A stretch of 27,081 bases of DNA from NCBI GenBank assembly GCA_050942895.1, contig JBMNOE010000031.1, positions 1-27,081 of the forward strand. The letters run 5' to 3'. The DNA is from JBNRMR01 sp050942895 (GTDB lineage Bacteria > Bacillota > Clostridia > Christensenellales > UBA1750). Shown here one piece after another: positions 16,227 to 23,591 of the stretch. The first letter of the stretch is position 1. Every line of letters starts with the position of its first letter. Both the position numbers and the translations under genes were made by a program. The notes below the pieces were generated by a model. The model made no database searches and had not been told where the DNA came from. It saw only the letters and a list, made by a program, of their open reading frames with translations.

Positions 16227-16739
16227 ATGAACCTTGCAGAGCTGATAAGGGACATACCGGATTTCCCGTCGCAGGGCATACTTTTTAGGGACATCACCAC
16301 ATTGCTGAAGGACCCGCAGGGCTATAAGGAAGCCGTGGACCAGATCTGCCGCTCACTTGACGGCTATGATGTGGACGTGATCGTCGGACCGGAGGCCAGG
16401 GGCTTTATTCTGGGCTCGGCGGCAGCCTACGCCATGGGAACAGGCCTTATTCTGGCAAGAAAACCGGGCAAACTGCCGGCGGAGCATGTTTCAGTCAACT
16501 ACGGCCTTGAATATGGCACCGATTCACTGGCGATCCACAAGGACGCCATAAGGCCGGGGCAGAAAATCGCCATAGTGGATGATCTTCTGGCAACCGGCGG
16601 AACGGCGAAGGCCGCCTGCAAGCTTTGCGAGGAACTGGGCGGACAGGTGGTGGCCCTCAGGTTCTTGATAGAGCTTGGCGATCTTTCCGGCCGCGAAACT
16701 TTGGAAGGTTATGACGTTAAATCGCTTATTACATATTGA
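16227..16739 (+). CDS. apt: Adenine phosphoribosyltransferase
   Basis: Purine salvage enzyme making AMP from adenine and PRPP. It has 170 residues, the canonical length, when started at ATG 16227, which has GGAGG five bases upstream; the in-frame ATG at 16215 overlaps that ribosome site and is rejected. Family features are IPDFPSQGILFRDITTLL at the N-terminus, VGPEARGFILG, ARKPGKLP, and the PRPP loop IVDDLLATGGTAKAA (about residues 116-130). The recJ-apt adjacency is common in Firmicutes. The relA/spoT homologue that usually follows is missing and gltX takes its place. Confidence 0.97.
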   Translation: MNLAELIRDIPDFPSQGILFRDITTLLKDPQGYKEAVDQICRSLDGYDVDVIVGPEARGFILGSAAAYAMGTGLILARKPGKLPAEHVSVNYGLEYGTDSLAIHKDAIRPGQKIAIVDDLLATGGTAKAACKLCEELGGQVVALRFLIELGDLSGRETLEGYDVKSLITY

Positions 16740-16759
16740 GGCTTACAAAGGAGAATAAT

Positions 16760-18199
16760 ATGGTACGCACGCGCTTTGCGCCCAGCCCTACGGGTTACAT
16801 GCACATCGGTAACCTGCGGACGGCGCTATACACATATCTGTTCGCCAGAAAAAATAAAGGCACCCTTGTGCTAAGAATTGAAGACACAGACCAGGAGCGG
16901 GAGATTGAGGGCGCCACCGAGGCAATCTACGAAGGGCTTAAGAAAGCGGGCATCCGGTGGGACGAGGGTCCAGACGCGGGCGGCGGCTTCGGCCCCTACA
17001 TACAAAGTCAGCGCAAGGCGATGTATCTGCCCTATGCAAAAGAGCTAATCGAAAAGGGCGATGCTTACTATTGCTTTTGCACAAAGGATGAGCTGGCCCA
17101 AAGGCGCTTGGCCGCGGAGGAAAAGGGCGGAGTTTGGAAATACGACAAGCACTGCCTTAACATCCCAAAAGAGGAAGCGGAAAAGCGCGTTGAAAAGGGC
17201 GATGAATACGTGATCCGCCAGAACATTCCCTTAAGCGGCGAGGCCTTCTTTGACGACGCTCTTTATGGCCGCATTTCTCAGGATACCTCTGAGCTGGATG
17301 ACAATGTGCTGATAAAGGCGGATGGCCTTCCCACATATAACTTCGCCAATATAATCGACGATCACACGATGGAGATCACCCATGTGATACGCGGCACGGA
17401 ATATCTTTCCAGCACGCCCAAGTATAATCTGCTATACGATGCCTTCGGCTGGGAAAAGCCGGTCTATATTCACGTCGCTCCGGTGATGAAGGACGCCACC
17501 CGCAAGCTGAGCAAGCGCCACGGCGACCCCACCTTCGAGGACCTTCTGGACATGGGCTACCTTTCACAGGCGGTGGTAAACTATGTGGCGCTGGTGGGCT
17601 GGAACCCGGGGGATAACCGCGAGTTTTTCACAATGGACCAGCTTATCGAGGCGTTTTCGCTGGAGGGCTTGTCGAAATCGCCCGCCATATTCGATATGGA
17701 GAAGCTAACATGGATGAACGGCGAATATATTAAGCGTATGACCCCTGAGGAATTCAGGCAGACGGCCATGCCCTGGCTGGTGAAGAAGGGCTTTCCGGTG
17801 GACAGATTCGACATGGATGTGGTATGCTCCCTTTTGCAGACCAGGACTGAAAGACTGGACTCAATGGCAGACCTAAGCTTTCTTTGGGATATGCCTGAGT
17901 TTTCCTCGGAGCTTTACATTCATAAGAAGATGAAGACCGATCCGCAGGTGGCCAAAGAGGCCCTTACAGCTTCTCAAAGCGCCCTTTCTGCGCTGGATGA
18001 CTGGAATAATGGGGATATTCACGCCTGTCTTCTCGCCGCTGCGCAGAAGCTGGGCTTTAAAAATGGCCAGGTGCTCTGGCCTGTTCGTATAGCAATAACG
18101 GGTCTGGCCAGCACCCCCGGCGGCGCGACAGAGATCGCCCTGCTTCTGGGGAAAGAGGAAACTATCGGCAGGCTTGGCAAGGCCATCGCCGCACTGTGA
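16760..18199 (+). CDS. gltX: Glutamyl-tRNA synthetase
   Basis: Charges tRNA-Glu, and in organisms lacking GlnRS also tRNA-Gln. It has 479 residues from ATG 16760, which has AAAGGAG just upstream and begins at the standard MVRTRFAPSPTGYMHIGN. A TTG eight codons earlier overlaps the apt end and is rejected. Class I signatures are HIGN (15-18) and the KMSKS equivalent KLSKR (249-253). A CFC pair and a later YDKHC suggest the zinc-binding insert (about residues 104-136). The window shows no gatCAB, so whether it is the non-discriminating type cannot be told. It lies 20 bases after apt, probably in the same transcript. No T-box leader is present. Confidence 0.97.
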   Translation: MVRTRFAPSPTGYMHIGNLRTALYTYLFARKNKGTLVLRIEDTDQEREIEGATEAIYEGLKKAGIRWDEGPDAGGGFGPYIQSQRKAMYLPYAKELIEKGDAYYCFCTKDELAQRRLAAEEKGGVWKYDKHCLNIPKEEAEKRVEKGDEYVIRQNIPLSGEAFFDDALYGRISQDTSELDDNVLIKADGLPTYNFANIIDDHTMEITHVIRGTEYLSSTPKYNLLYDAFGWEKPVYIHVAPVMKDATRKLSKRHGDPTFEDLLDMGYLSQAVVNYVALVGWNPGDNREFFTMDQLIEAFSLEGLSKSPAIFDMEKLTWMNGEYIKRMTPEEFRQTAMPWLVKKGFPVDRFDMDVVCSLLQTRTERLDSMADLSFLWDMPEFSSELYIHKKMKTDPQVAKEALTASQSALSALDDWNNGDIHACLLAAAQKLGFKNGQVLWPVRIAITGLASTPGGATEIALLLGKEETIGRLGKAIAAL

Positions 18200-18219
18200 T
18201 CTGTGCTTTCATGCACAGA
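18200..18219 (+). other. 7-bp hairpin after gltX
   Basis: TCTGTGC and GCACAGA pair around a six-base loop immediately after the gltX stop. No T-run follows, so it is at best a weak terminator or an mRNA 3'-end structure. Confidence 0.35.
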
Positions 18220-18267
18220 GCGGAGTGAAAAAGAGGAAGTAAAAAACGGAAATGACGGGAGTTGTTG

Positions 18268-19989
18268 ATGGAAAATAAGAAGCTCCAGCCAAACAGCCGG
18301 ATATTAAAATTCGAGCAGCCCAGCGAATACTTTAACCGTAGAGCGCTGAGACAACTGGGGAAAAGCGATCTTTGGGGGGCGCTGGGCAGCCTGCGCCTTG
18401 CCTTGGAAAAGGATACTAAATCGGCATCATATAGGATGAGCGTCGCTGAGGTGCTTGCCCAGATGGGGCTTTACGAGCTTTCAAGCGACATGCTTTTTCA
18501 TGTGCTTGTGACAAAGACGGGCGACGACGCGCAGTGCTTCTTTGCACTTGCCAGTAACTTTTTTGCCCTGAGGATGGCCAGTCTCAGCCATGACTGCATC
18601 GCCAACTATCTGCGCCTTGAACCGAACGGCGAGTTCGCGCCCGACTGCGAGGAGATGCTGTTCATACTGGAGCAAGAAATGGGCGAGGCGGAGCTAGCCC
18701 CCGTCGCCATGCGCAGTGCGGAGGACGGCAAGCGCGCCCTGGACGAGGGGGATTATCTGGAGGCTATACAAAAGCTGAGCAGCGCCCTTGAGATTGATCC
18801 GGGCATAGCCTACGCAAGGAACAATCTGGCGCTGGCGTATTTTTGCGTGCAGGACACTGAAAAGGCTGTGACCGAAGCTGAAAAATCCTTGGAAAAAGAC
18901 GAAGGCGATGTGTTCGCCCTTTGTAATATGGCAATTTTCATGAACAGCAAGGGGGACGTTGAAAAGGCGTCGCAATACCTTGAAAGGGCAGCTGAACAGC
19001 CGAATCTGGGGGATGACGAGCTTTACAAGCTTTGCATCACCAGCGCGGATTTGCAGCTTCATTCAAAGGCTGTAGGCTACAGCCAGGAGATACTCAAGTT
19101 CTCCCCCTATGATGAAAACGTCCTGTTCCTTCAGGCTCTTGCCCAGTACAATTCCGGCAACTATTCCTCCGCCTACCGGGCCATATCCCGCCTGCTTCTG
19201 CTGGAGCCTCAAAGCGCGGTCTATCAGCATGTGATGCAAAGGATATCGGCGGCGCTTAGTGATCCTGAAAAAGCTCATGGGCCACTTGAATATGCATTTT
19301 CGCTTCCGGCGGGCGAGGCTGTTTCCCGTTTTGACGAGATAAGAAAATTTATGGCGCTGCCGAGGGATGAGGCTGCCCAGAGGCTGGAAAATGACGAAAG
19401 AACATATGTGAACCTGCTTTGGTGCTTTTCACTGGAGGACAGCGATATAAAATATGACCTGGCGCTGCACCTGGCATCCATGGGCTGCGAAAAGGGCATA
19501 CTGATTATATTAATGATGCTGGTATCCCTTGAGCAAACGGACGATTTTAAAAAGACGCTCGTCATGGCCCTTTATGCCCAGGATATCGCAAAGCCGCCGT
19601 ATCACGCGGTCCTTGGCGACAATATCGCCGAGATAAGGCTGAAAAAGGCTCTTTCAAGGGACTCGCGGATCCCCGTGGGCTATGAAAGGGTTATCCATCA
19701 AGTGCTCGCCGACGAGATGATGCGCAATCACGATGAGGTCACGGGCCTTGCGCTGCAGCTTTGGGTGGCCTATATGGTGACCTTCGAAGGCAAGCGGATT
19801 CCGCCCATCAGAAACGAGCATAGCTGGGTGGCGTCGGTGATTTATGCGGCACTTAAGCTCAAGGGCAAGAAAGCGGATGCAAAGAAGATCGCCCAGAGGT
19901 TTAAAACAAGGGAGTTTTTGGTGCTAAGGCGCTATGAGATGTTCAAAAAAATTTACGAACAGGTTTCCAAGGAGCATGAATACATATGA
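18268..19989 (+). CDS. TPR-repeat protein of unknown function with an HTH-like C-terminus
   Basis: I do not recognise a named gene. The 573-residue protein has no signal peptide or clear membrane span, so it is probably cytosolic. Helical tetratricopeptide-like repeats run through roughly residues 20-330; the clearest are ALDEGDYLEAIQKLSSALEI and the following NNLALAYFCVQDTEKAVTEA. A predicted helical middle follows (about 330-500). The last 55 residues (from SWVASVIYAALKLKGKKADA to LVLRRYEMF) look like a tryptophan-anchored helix plus a helix-turn-helix (KKIAQRF...LRRYEMF), an inference from pattern only. The ATG at 18268 follows GGGAG; a TTG two codons earlier is less favoured. Its stop overlaps the next gene by 4 bases (ATGA), so the two products probably act together. 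Confidence 0.8.
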   Translation: MENKKLQPNSRILKFEQPSEYFNRRALRQLGKSDLWGALGSLRLALEKDTKSASYRMSVAEVLAQMGLYELSSDMLFHVLVTKTGDDAQCFFALASNFFALRMASLSHDCIANYLRLEPNGEFAPDCEEMLFILEQEMGEAELAPVAMRSAEDGKRALDEGDYLEAIQKLSSALEIDPGIAYARNNLALAYFCVQDTEKAVTEAEKSLEKDEGDVFALCNMAIFMNSKGDVEKASQYLERAAEQPNLGDDELYKLCITSADLQLHSKAVGYSQEILKFSPYDENVLFLQALAQYNSGNYSSAYRAISRLLLLEPQSAVYQHVMQRISAALSDPEKAHGPLEYAFSLPAGEAVSRFDEIRKFMALPRDEAAQRLENDERTYVNLLWCFSLEDSDIKYDLALHLASMGCEKGILIILMMLVSLEQTDDFKKTLVMALYAQDIAKPPYHAVLGDNIAEIRLKKALSRDSRIPVGYERVIHQVLADEMMRNHDEVTGLALQLWVAYMVTFEGKRIPPIRNEHSWVASVIYAALKLKGKKADAKKIAQRFKTREFLVLRRYEMFKKIYEQVSKEHEYI

Positions 19990-20807
19990 AATGCATAGAT
20001 TTTGACCGCCATTTTGCGGAGTATACTGCCAGATGGGTAAATGAAAACGCCGGAAAGTACTCAAACGAGGACGAGATGGAGCGGCAGTTCATCGATGTCT
20101 ATCGGCAGTGGCTTAGAACGCCGGCGGATTGGCTGGGGAAAACCGCGCCGGAGGACTACTTCGCAAAGCATAGCGACGCGAAGCTGCTGGTTCAGTGGAT
20201 GCGCGATTATTTTAGTCAGGGCGTGGCTGTGCCGGACCTTCTTCTGGAAAGGATAGCCGAGCTGGATGATGCGCCCGTCGAACTGATGGCGCTGCTTTCA
20301 AAGCCCACTCGGGATGAGGACGAAGCCAAGCTTTGCGCAATAGGCCTGATGGCCGAAATGGACAGCAGCGAGGCATTTGATCTTTACATCGGCTGGATTG
20401 CCCGGGGGGATAAATCCGACGATCTGGCGGAGCGGGCGGCCGACGCCATGATGCAAGGCGCCGCTCCTTTTAGGGACAAGCTCCTTTCTGCATATGATGG
20501 CGCTACAAAGGCCGGCAAGCTGCGGCTTCTGGATATTTTGGCCTATATAAACGATGACGACAGGATTTTCAGCTTGTTTTTAAAGCATTTTAACGAAGGC
20601 GAAAACAGGGCGCTTTTCGCGTCATACCTGCAAAAGTACGGCGATGACAGGGCTCTTCCTGATCTTAAGGCGGCGCTGATGGACCCCAAGACTGGCTATC
20701 TGGACTATATCGAGATCAAAAACGTGATAGAGTTTTTTGGGGAAACAATCGACATCGAGCGCGATTTCTCCGGTGACAGTGACTACGAAGCTCTTAAGAA
20801 TATCTAA
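19986..20807 (+). CDS. Conserved-looking helical (HEAT-like) protein, unknown function
   Basis: A 273-residue, acidic, helix-rich protein with no signal peptide or membrane span. I cannot name it. Several segments have HEAT-like helical pairs: APVELMALLSKPTRDEDEA, DSSEAFDLYIGWIARGDKS, GKLRLLDILAYINDDDRIFS, and RALFASYLQKYGDDRALPDL, the last being a typical HEAT-style repeat. The C-terminus YLDYIEIKNVIEFFGETIDI may be another repeat. It starts at the ATGA overlap with the TPR gene, so translation is coupled; a physical partnership is inferred. A short CCGCC/GGCGG hairpin (20812-20828) follows the stop without a T-run, so termination is unclear. Confidence 0.75.
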   Translation: MKCIDFDRHFAEYTARWVNENAGKYSNEDEMERQFIDVYRQWLRTPADWLGKTAPEDYFAKHSDAKLLVQWMRDYFSQGVAVPDLLLERIAELDDAPVELMALLSKPTRDEDEAKLCAIGLMAEMDSSEAFDLYIGWIARGDKSDDLAERAADAMMQGAAPFRDKLLSAYDGATKAGKLRLLDILAYINDDDRIFSLFLKHFNEGENRALFASYLQKYGDDRALPDLKAALMDPKTGYLDYIEIKNVIEFFGETIDIERDFSGDSDYEALKNI

Positions 20808-20892
20808 TATACCGCCAAAGGAAGGCGGCGAGGATCAACGCCGTTGCGGGCCCTGTCTATAGAGGCGAAAGTGCGGATGCGTTGGCGGACTT

Positions 20893-21098
20893 TTACGCTT
20901 TGCTGTTTGGCAAGGGAAAGGCGTTGCCCGCAAGGGGAAAAGATCCGCGCTCATCATAGGGAGGGATTTCTGCGGAGTGGAAGGAACGCCCTCAAAGTCA
21001 AGCATCTTCACAAGGGCCTTGTCGCCGCTTTCATACTGGAAGTTGTGAAGGAAGTAGTACAGCGTGTACCCCAAAGTGAATGCACCTTTGTCATTGTC
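20893..21098 (-). pseudogene. Frameshifted remnant resembling a phosphate-type solute-binding protein
   Basis: Reading leftward from 21098, just after an in-frame TAA, the DNA encodes about 43 residues including GAFTLGYTLYYFLHNF and KALVKMLDFEGVP. That resembles the late conserved block of PstS-like periplasmic-binding proteins, a GYSxYYY stretch followed by a hydrophobic-acidic-GVxPT segment. Near 20970 a shift to the neighbouring frame continues with YDERGSFPLAGNAFPLPNSK, which fits the next expected block (xYPLxxN), before a stop at 20893-20895. There is no start codon context, signal peptide or N-terminal part. I read it as a decayed fragment; the family assignment is by pattern memory and needs a search. 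Confidence 0.5.
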
Positions 21099-21151
21099 TT
21101 ACACAAAAATCAACCACTCTATTGATAATTCTCAGTTTATGCGGCATTACC

Positions 21152-21508
21152 TTAATCTTTGGTTTTTGAATACTCGTAGTTCGCTGTATTTATAGTATCA
21201 GTCTCTTTGTCATAAATAAATGCAATAACCTCTGGGAACGGGGTAACTTTATAGATTTTTCCGCTTGGATATGTATAAGTGTATGTGCCTTCATCGATCG
21301 TCATGGGGTAAAATTGCCCTTGCCTCATTCCTGTTACACCTGTCCAACTTCCATCACTGTAAAAAGTAATGTAACGTTTGTAAAAAGGATCTGTTTCTTC
21401 CGTTGAGCAATATTGTCCGTCAGGTTTTCTTTCTGCGCCACATCCTAATAAAAAAACTACGGCCAATACTGCAATGCCCAAACACAATGCTTTTTTATAA
21501 ATAAGCAA
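21152..21508 (-). CDS. Small putative lipoprotein, unknown function
   Basis: It has 118 residues with a typical lipoprotein signal: basic YKK, a hydrophobic stretch (7-21) and the lipobox LLGC with C23 as the predicted lipid anchor, so it should sit on the outer face of the membrane. The mature part is rich in Tyr and Thr with beta-strand character (YITFYSDGSWTGV, GTYTYTYPSGKIYKV, VIAFIYDKETDTI) and reads like a small beta-sheet domain; I do not recognise its family. The start is taken as TTG 21508 because GGGGGATGA lies directly upstream and no in-frame ATG fits. Its codons are more AT-rich than those of the flanking genes. It lies 52 bases after the 66-residue gene on the same strand. Confidence 0.7.
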   Translation of the reverse strand: MLIYKKALCLGIAVLAVVFLLGCGAERKPDGQYCSTEETDPFYKRYITFYSDGSWTGVTGMRQGQFYPMTIDEGTYTYTYPSGKIYKVTPFPEVIAFIYDKETDTINTANYEYSKTKD

Positions 21509-21560
21509 TCATCCCCCGATATTGAGAACCAATTTATCATTTAGCATAGGTCTCTAAAGG

Positions 21561-21761
21561 TTAAACGGTTGTGTCTCGGCAGTACAACGCAACAGTCGTT
21601 TTATGTCCGTGTACCGTTTTGGGTATCTCCCCCACAAACTTCCAATTGAGACCTTCAAGAAATTGCCTGACGTCCTTGCCCTTCTGGCGGTTTTCTTCGT
21701 TACTGCTGTATTTTCCACAGCCGCAGATTTCTATAACGATATCAGAAGTAATGTAATCCAT
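21561..21761 (-). CDS. 66-residue protein of unknown function
   Basis: The start at 21761 is set by an excellent ribosome site, AGGGAGGTGA, four bases before ATG. The frame stays open upstream to 21896, but that extension lacks a ribosome site. The protein has no signal peptide or membrane span. It begins MDYITSDIVIEICGCGKYSS, has a CGC pair (residues 14 and 16), a charged middle (NEENRQKGKDVRQFLEG) and a beta-like tail (HKTTVALYCRDTTV). I do not recognise it. A promoter with perfect TTGACA lies about 220 bases upstream. It may be co-transcribed with the lipoprotein downstream. Confidence 0.6.
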   Translation of the reverse strand: MDYITSDIVIEICGCGKYSSNEENRQKGKDVRQFLEGLNWKFVGEIPKTVHGHKTTVALYCRDTTV

Positions 21762-22083
21762 AAACTCACCTCCCTTTTTATAAATAATTAATACATTGTA
21801 CGTTCTTACGTATAGAACTTTTTTGCTTATGAATCGGGGCGCACAGAACATCATAATGCTTAAGGCAACTGAACAAAGCTTCAAGGCGTAGTGCATTATA
21901 TATGCAAAGCGAAGGGTGCTTTAGTAAAGCGCGCTTGATTTCTATAAGCCTTTCGATAGTTACTGAAATTTAAGGTCTCACCCGTATTTTATATGTCGGC
22001 ATTCATTTTGTCAATGCTCTTTAAACCTTGGCTTGAAAATCCAAGGCTATAAAAAACAATTGCCTTAAGAACCGAAACAATGT
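21762..22083 (-). other. AT-rich leader and spacer upstream of the 66-residue gene
   Basis: It contains no recognised gene. It holds a leftward promoter (21986-22014) and then a leader of about 218 bases before the small gene. Within the leader are GCTTTA/TAAAGC and an imperfect GTTCT-N7-AGAAC inverted repeat near 21801-21817. A CCTTGG/CCAAGG hairpin lies upstream of the promoter. No riboswitch class is recognised. Confidence 0.45.
21986..22014 (-). promoter_or_regulatory. Leftward promoter of the small AT-rich gene pair
   Basis: Reading leftward, a perfect TTGACA (22009-22014) and TAAAAT (21986-21991) are 17 bases apart. It points at the 66-residue gene and the lipoprotein. Confidence 0.6.
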
Positions 22084-22113
22084 AAAAAGACCGTCTGTCA
22101 AAACGGTCTTTTT
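22084..22113 (-). terminator. Intrinsic terminator after the short-chain dehydrogenase
   Basis: AAAAAGACCGT and ACGGTCTTTTT form a perfect 11-bp stem around an eight-base loop. The T-run on the minus strand follows the stem 15 bases after the dehydrogenase stop. The symmetric A and T tails mean it could work in both directions. Confidence 0.88.
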
Positions 22114-22127
22114 CGTTGCCTCAAAAA

Positions 22128-22880
22128 TCACAGCGAAACGGCGATGCCGCCGTCCACCTTGATTTCAACAGCGGTGATATATGCCGCCGCATCTGATGCC
22201 AGGAACGCCACCGCCATGCCGATATCCTTCGGCGTGCCCAGCCTGCCCAGAAGGGCTCTGCGCTCCACCATGGCCCGGCGCTCCGGCACCCTTTTAAGGG
22301 ATTCCTTCACAAGTTCGGTCTCTATCCAGCCCGGGGCAACGGCGTTCACCCGGATGCCTTTTGGCGAAAGCTCGCTTGAAAGAGCGCGGACTATGGCGCT
22401 CACTGCTCCTTTTGAGCCGGAATACGCGGCGTTATTGGTGAGCCCCATGTGGGCTGCTGCGGATGTGATGAAAACAACAGCGCCCTTTCCGCGCTTTTCC
22501 ATATGCTTTGCAAGCTTGCAGGTCAGCAGATATGGGCCGAAAAGGTTTGCGTCGTACATGGAGATGAAATCACAGTAATCATAGTCAAGTGCGGGCTTAT
22601 TGTTCTGCACTCCAGCGTTGTTTATCAGTATATCTATACCGCCGGAAAGGCTTTCGGCTTCATCCACAAAGCCGTCAAGGGCGGCAAAGTCGCTGATGTC
22701 CATCTGAAGCCAGCTTGAGCCAAGCTCCTTTGCGGACTGCATCAGCACATCCTTTCGCCGCCCGGCGATAATAACCTCTGCTCCCAAGTCAATAAGCTCC
22801 CGGGCAATGCCGTAACCAAGGCCGGTGCCGCCGCCGGTTACAAGGGCCGACTTCCCCTTTAGGCTTAATTCTTTGAGCAT
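22128..22880 (-). CDS. Short-chain dehydrogenase/reductase, gluconate 5-dehydrogenase-like
   Basis: NAD(P)-dependent oxidoreductase with a Rossmann fold and 250 residues. The cofactor glycine motif TGGGTGLG lies at 15-22, NNAG at 87-90 and the catalytic S140, Y153, K157 triad in ITSAAAHMGLTNNAAYSGSK. The N-terminus (LSLKGKSALVTGGGTGLGYG) and overall length resemble gluconate 5-dehydrogenase and 2-deoxygluconate dehydrogenase enzymes. The real substrate cannot be read from sequence, and FabG-like activity is an alternative. Its ATG sits one base after the stop of the zinc-ribbon gene and has no good ribosome site, so it depends on coupled translation. It lies back-to-back with a galactarate operon, which makes a sugar-acid substrate plausible. 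Confidence 0.88.
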   Translation of the reverse strand: MLKELSLKGKSALVTGGGTGLGYGIARELIDLGAEVIIAGRRKDVLMQSAKELGSSWLQMDISDFAALDGFVDEAESLSGGIDILINNAGVQNNKPALDYDYCDFISMYDANLFGPYLLTCKLAKHMEKRGKGAVVFITSAAAHMGLTNNAAYSGSKGAVSAIVRALSSELSPKGIRVNAVAPGWIETELVKESLKRVPERRAMVERRALLGRLGTPKDIGMAVAFLASDAAAYITAVEIKVDGGIAVSL

Positions 22881-22881
22881 G

Positions 22882-23364
22882 TCAGTATAAATAATATAAG
22901 GACTCGCCTATAGCGGCAATTATGCCGGCCATCACGCCTCCGAAAACGATGGCAAGTACAATCGAGATCAGCATCATTATCAGAACGGCCCTGGCGTAGT
23001 TCTTCTTGTTGAGATTTGTATCAGAGCTGAATGCCCACACGAAGATCAGTATTATGCCCACGATAGGTATGGCGGTCAGCAGCATCATGCCGATGTAGCT
23101 TCCCACTCCCAGGGGCTTTACATAAGGCCCGGCGGGTGCGGCGGATGCATATGGCGGCGGGGGGGAGTATGAAGAAGAATGATTTTGCGGCTCCGGCGCA
23201 TATGCCAGTGCCGGCTGCTGGGCGGAATAGCTTTGCTGAGGGGAGTAGCTCTGCTGGGGCGGAGGGGGAGCTGGGGAAACATCCTGTTTTTCGACTTTTG
23301 CGCCGCACTCCGAGCAAAACGCAGAATTGTCGGGAACTTGGCTGCCACAGTTTTCGCAATGCAT
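22882..23364 (-). CDS. Zinc-ribbon membrane protein with Pro/Gln/Tyr-rich linker
   Basis: It has 160 residues. The N-terminal zinc ribbon has C3, C6, C17 and C20 (C-x2-C, ten residues, C-x2-C), ending in the common FCSECGAKV. A low-complexity linker follows (about residues 27-80) with repeated QQSYS and runs of proline. Two hydrophobic segments then suggest membrane spans (about 88-113 and 127-152), with KKNYAR between them. This is a widespread architecture in Firmicutes with no defined function. The ATG at 23364 follows GAGGAGG. It is the first gene of a two-gene unit with the dehydrogenase, transcribed from the promoter at 23485-23514. Confidence 0.82.
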   Translation of the reverse strand: MHCENCGSQVPDNSAFCSECGAKVEKQDVSPAPPPPQQSYSPQQSYSAQQPALAYAPEPQNHSSSYSPPPPYASAAPAGPYVKPLGVGSYIGMMLLTAIPIVGIILIFVWAFSSDTNLNKKNYARAVLIMMLISIVLAIVFGGVMAGIIAAIGESLYYLY

Positions 23365-23484
23365 GTTTGTTCCTCCTCTATGTTTTTTTATTGTTCATTT
23401 TAGCCTTACCGGCAAAGAAATAAAAAGAAATAAATAGTATGCTGAGGGCCGCAGACGTTTAGGCCGCATTATTTATATGAACCG

Positions 23485-23514
23485 ATTATAACACAGCGGC
23501 GGCCTGGCATGCAA
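23485..23514 (-). promoter_or_regulatory. Leftward promoter of the zinc-ribbon/dehydrogenase unit
   Basis: Reading leftward, TTGCAT (23509-23514) and a perfect TATAAT (23485-23490) with an extended TG are 18 bases apart. Its -35 box ends two bases from the -35 box of the opposite promoter. Confidence 0.65.
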
Positions 23515-23516
23515 TC

Positions 23517-23545
23517 TTGCTTTTTCGTTGCTATAAAGCTATAAT
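23517..23545 (+). promoter_or_regulatory. Promoter of the garR-aldolase-garD operon
   Basis: TTGCTT (23517-23522) and a perfect TATAAT (23540-23545) are 17 bases apart. The leader to garR is about 40 bases. No regulator gene is adjacent, and no catabolite-control (cre) site was recognised by eye. Confidence 0.7.
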
Positions 23546-23591
23546 AATTATATTATGCATATGAGTTTATATTAAGTGAGGAGCGTTGTAA

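Noticed and set aside
16740..16759. T-box leader ahead of gltX
   Set aside because: Only 20 bases separate apt and gltX, too short for a T-box and lacking a terminator.
21801..21817. GTTCT-N7-AGAAC as a LexA/SOS box
   Set aside because: The half-sites are in the wrong order for the Gram-positive GAAC-N4-GTTC box and the centre is asymmetric.
21762..21896. N-terminal extension of the 66-residue protein to 111 residues
   Set aside because: The internal ATG has a near-perfect ribosome site, while the upstream ATG has none. The extension covers AT-rich leader sequence with an imperfect inverted repeat.
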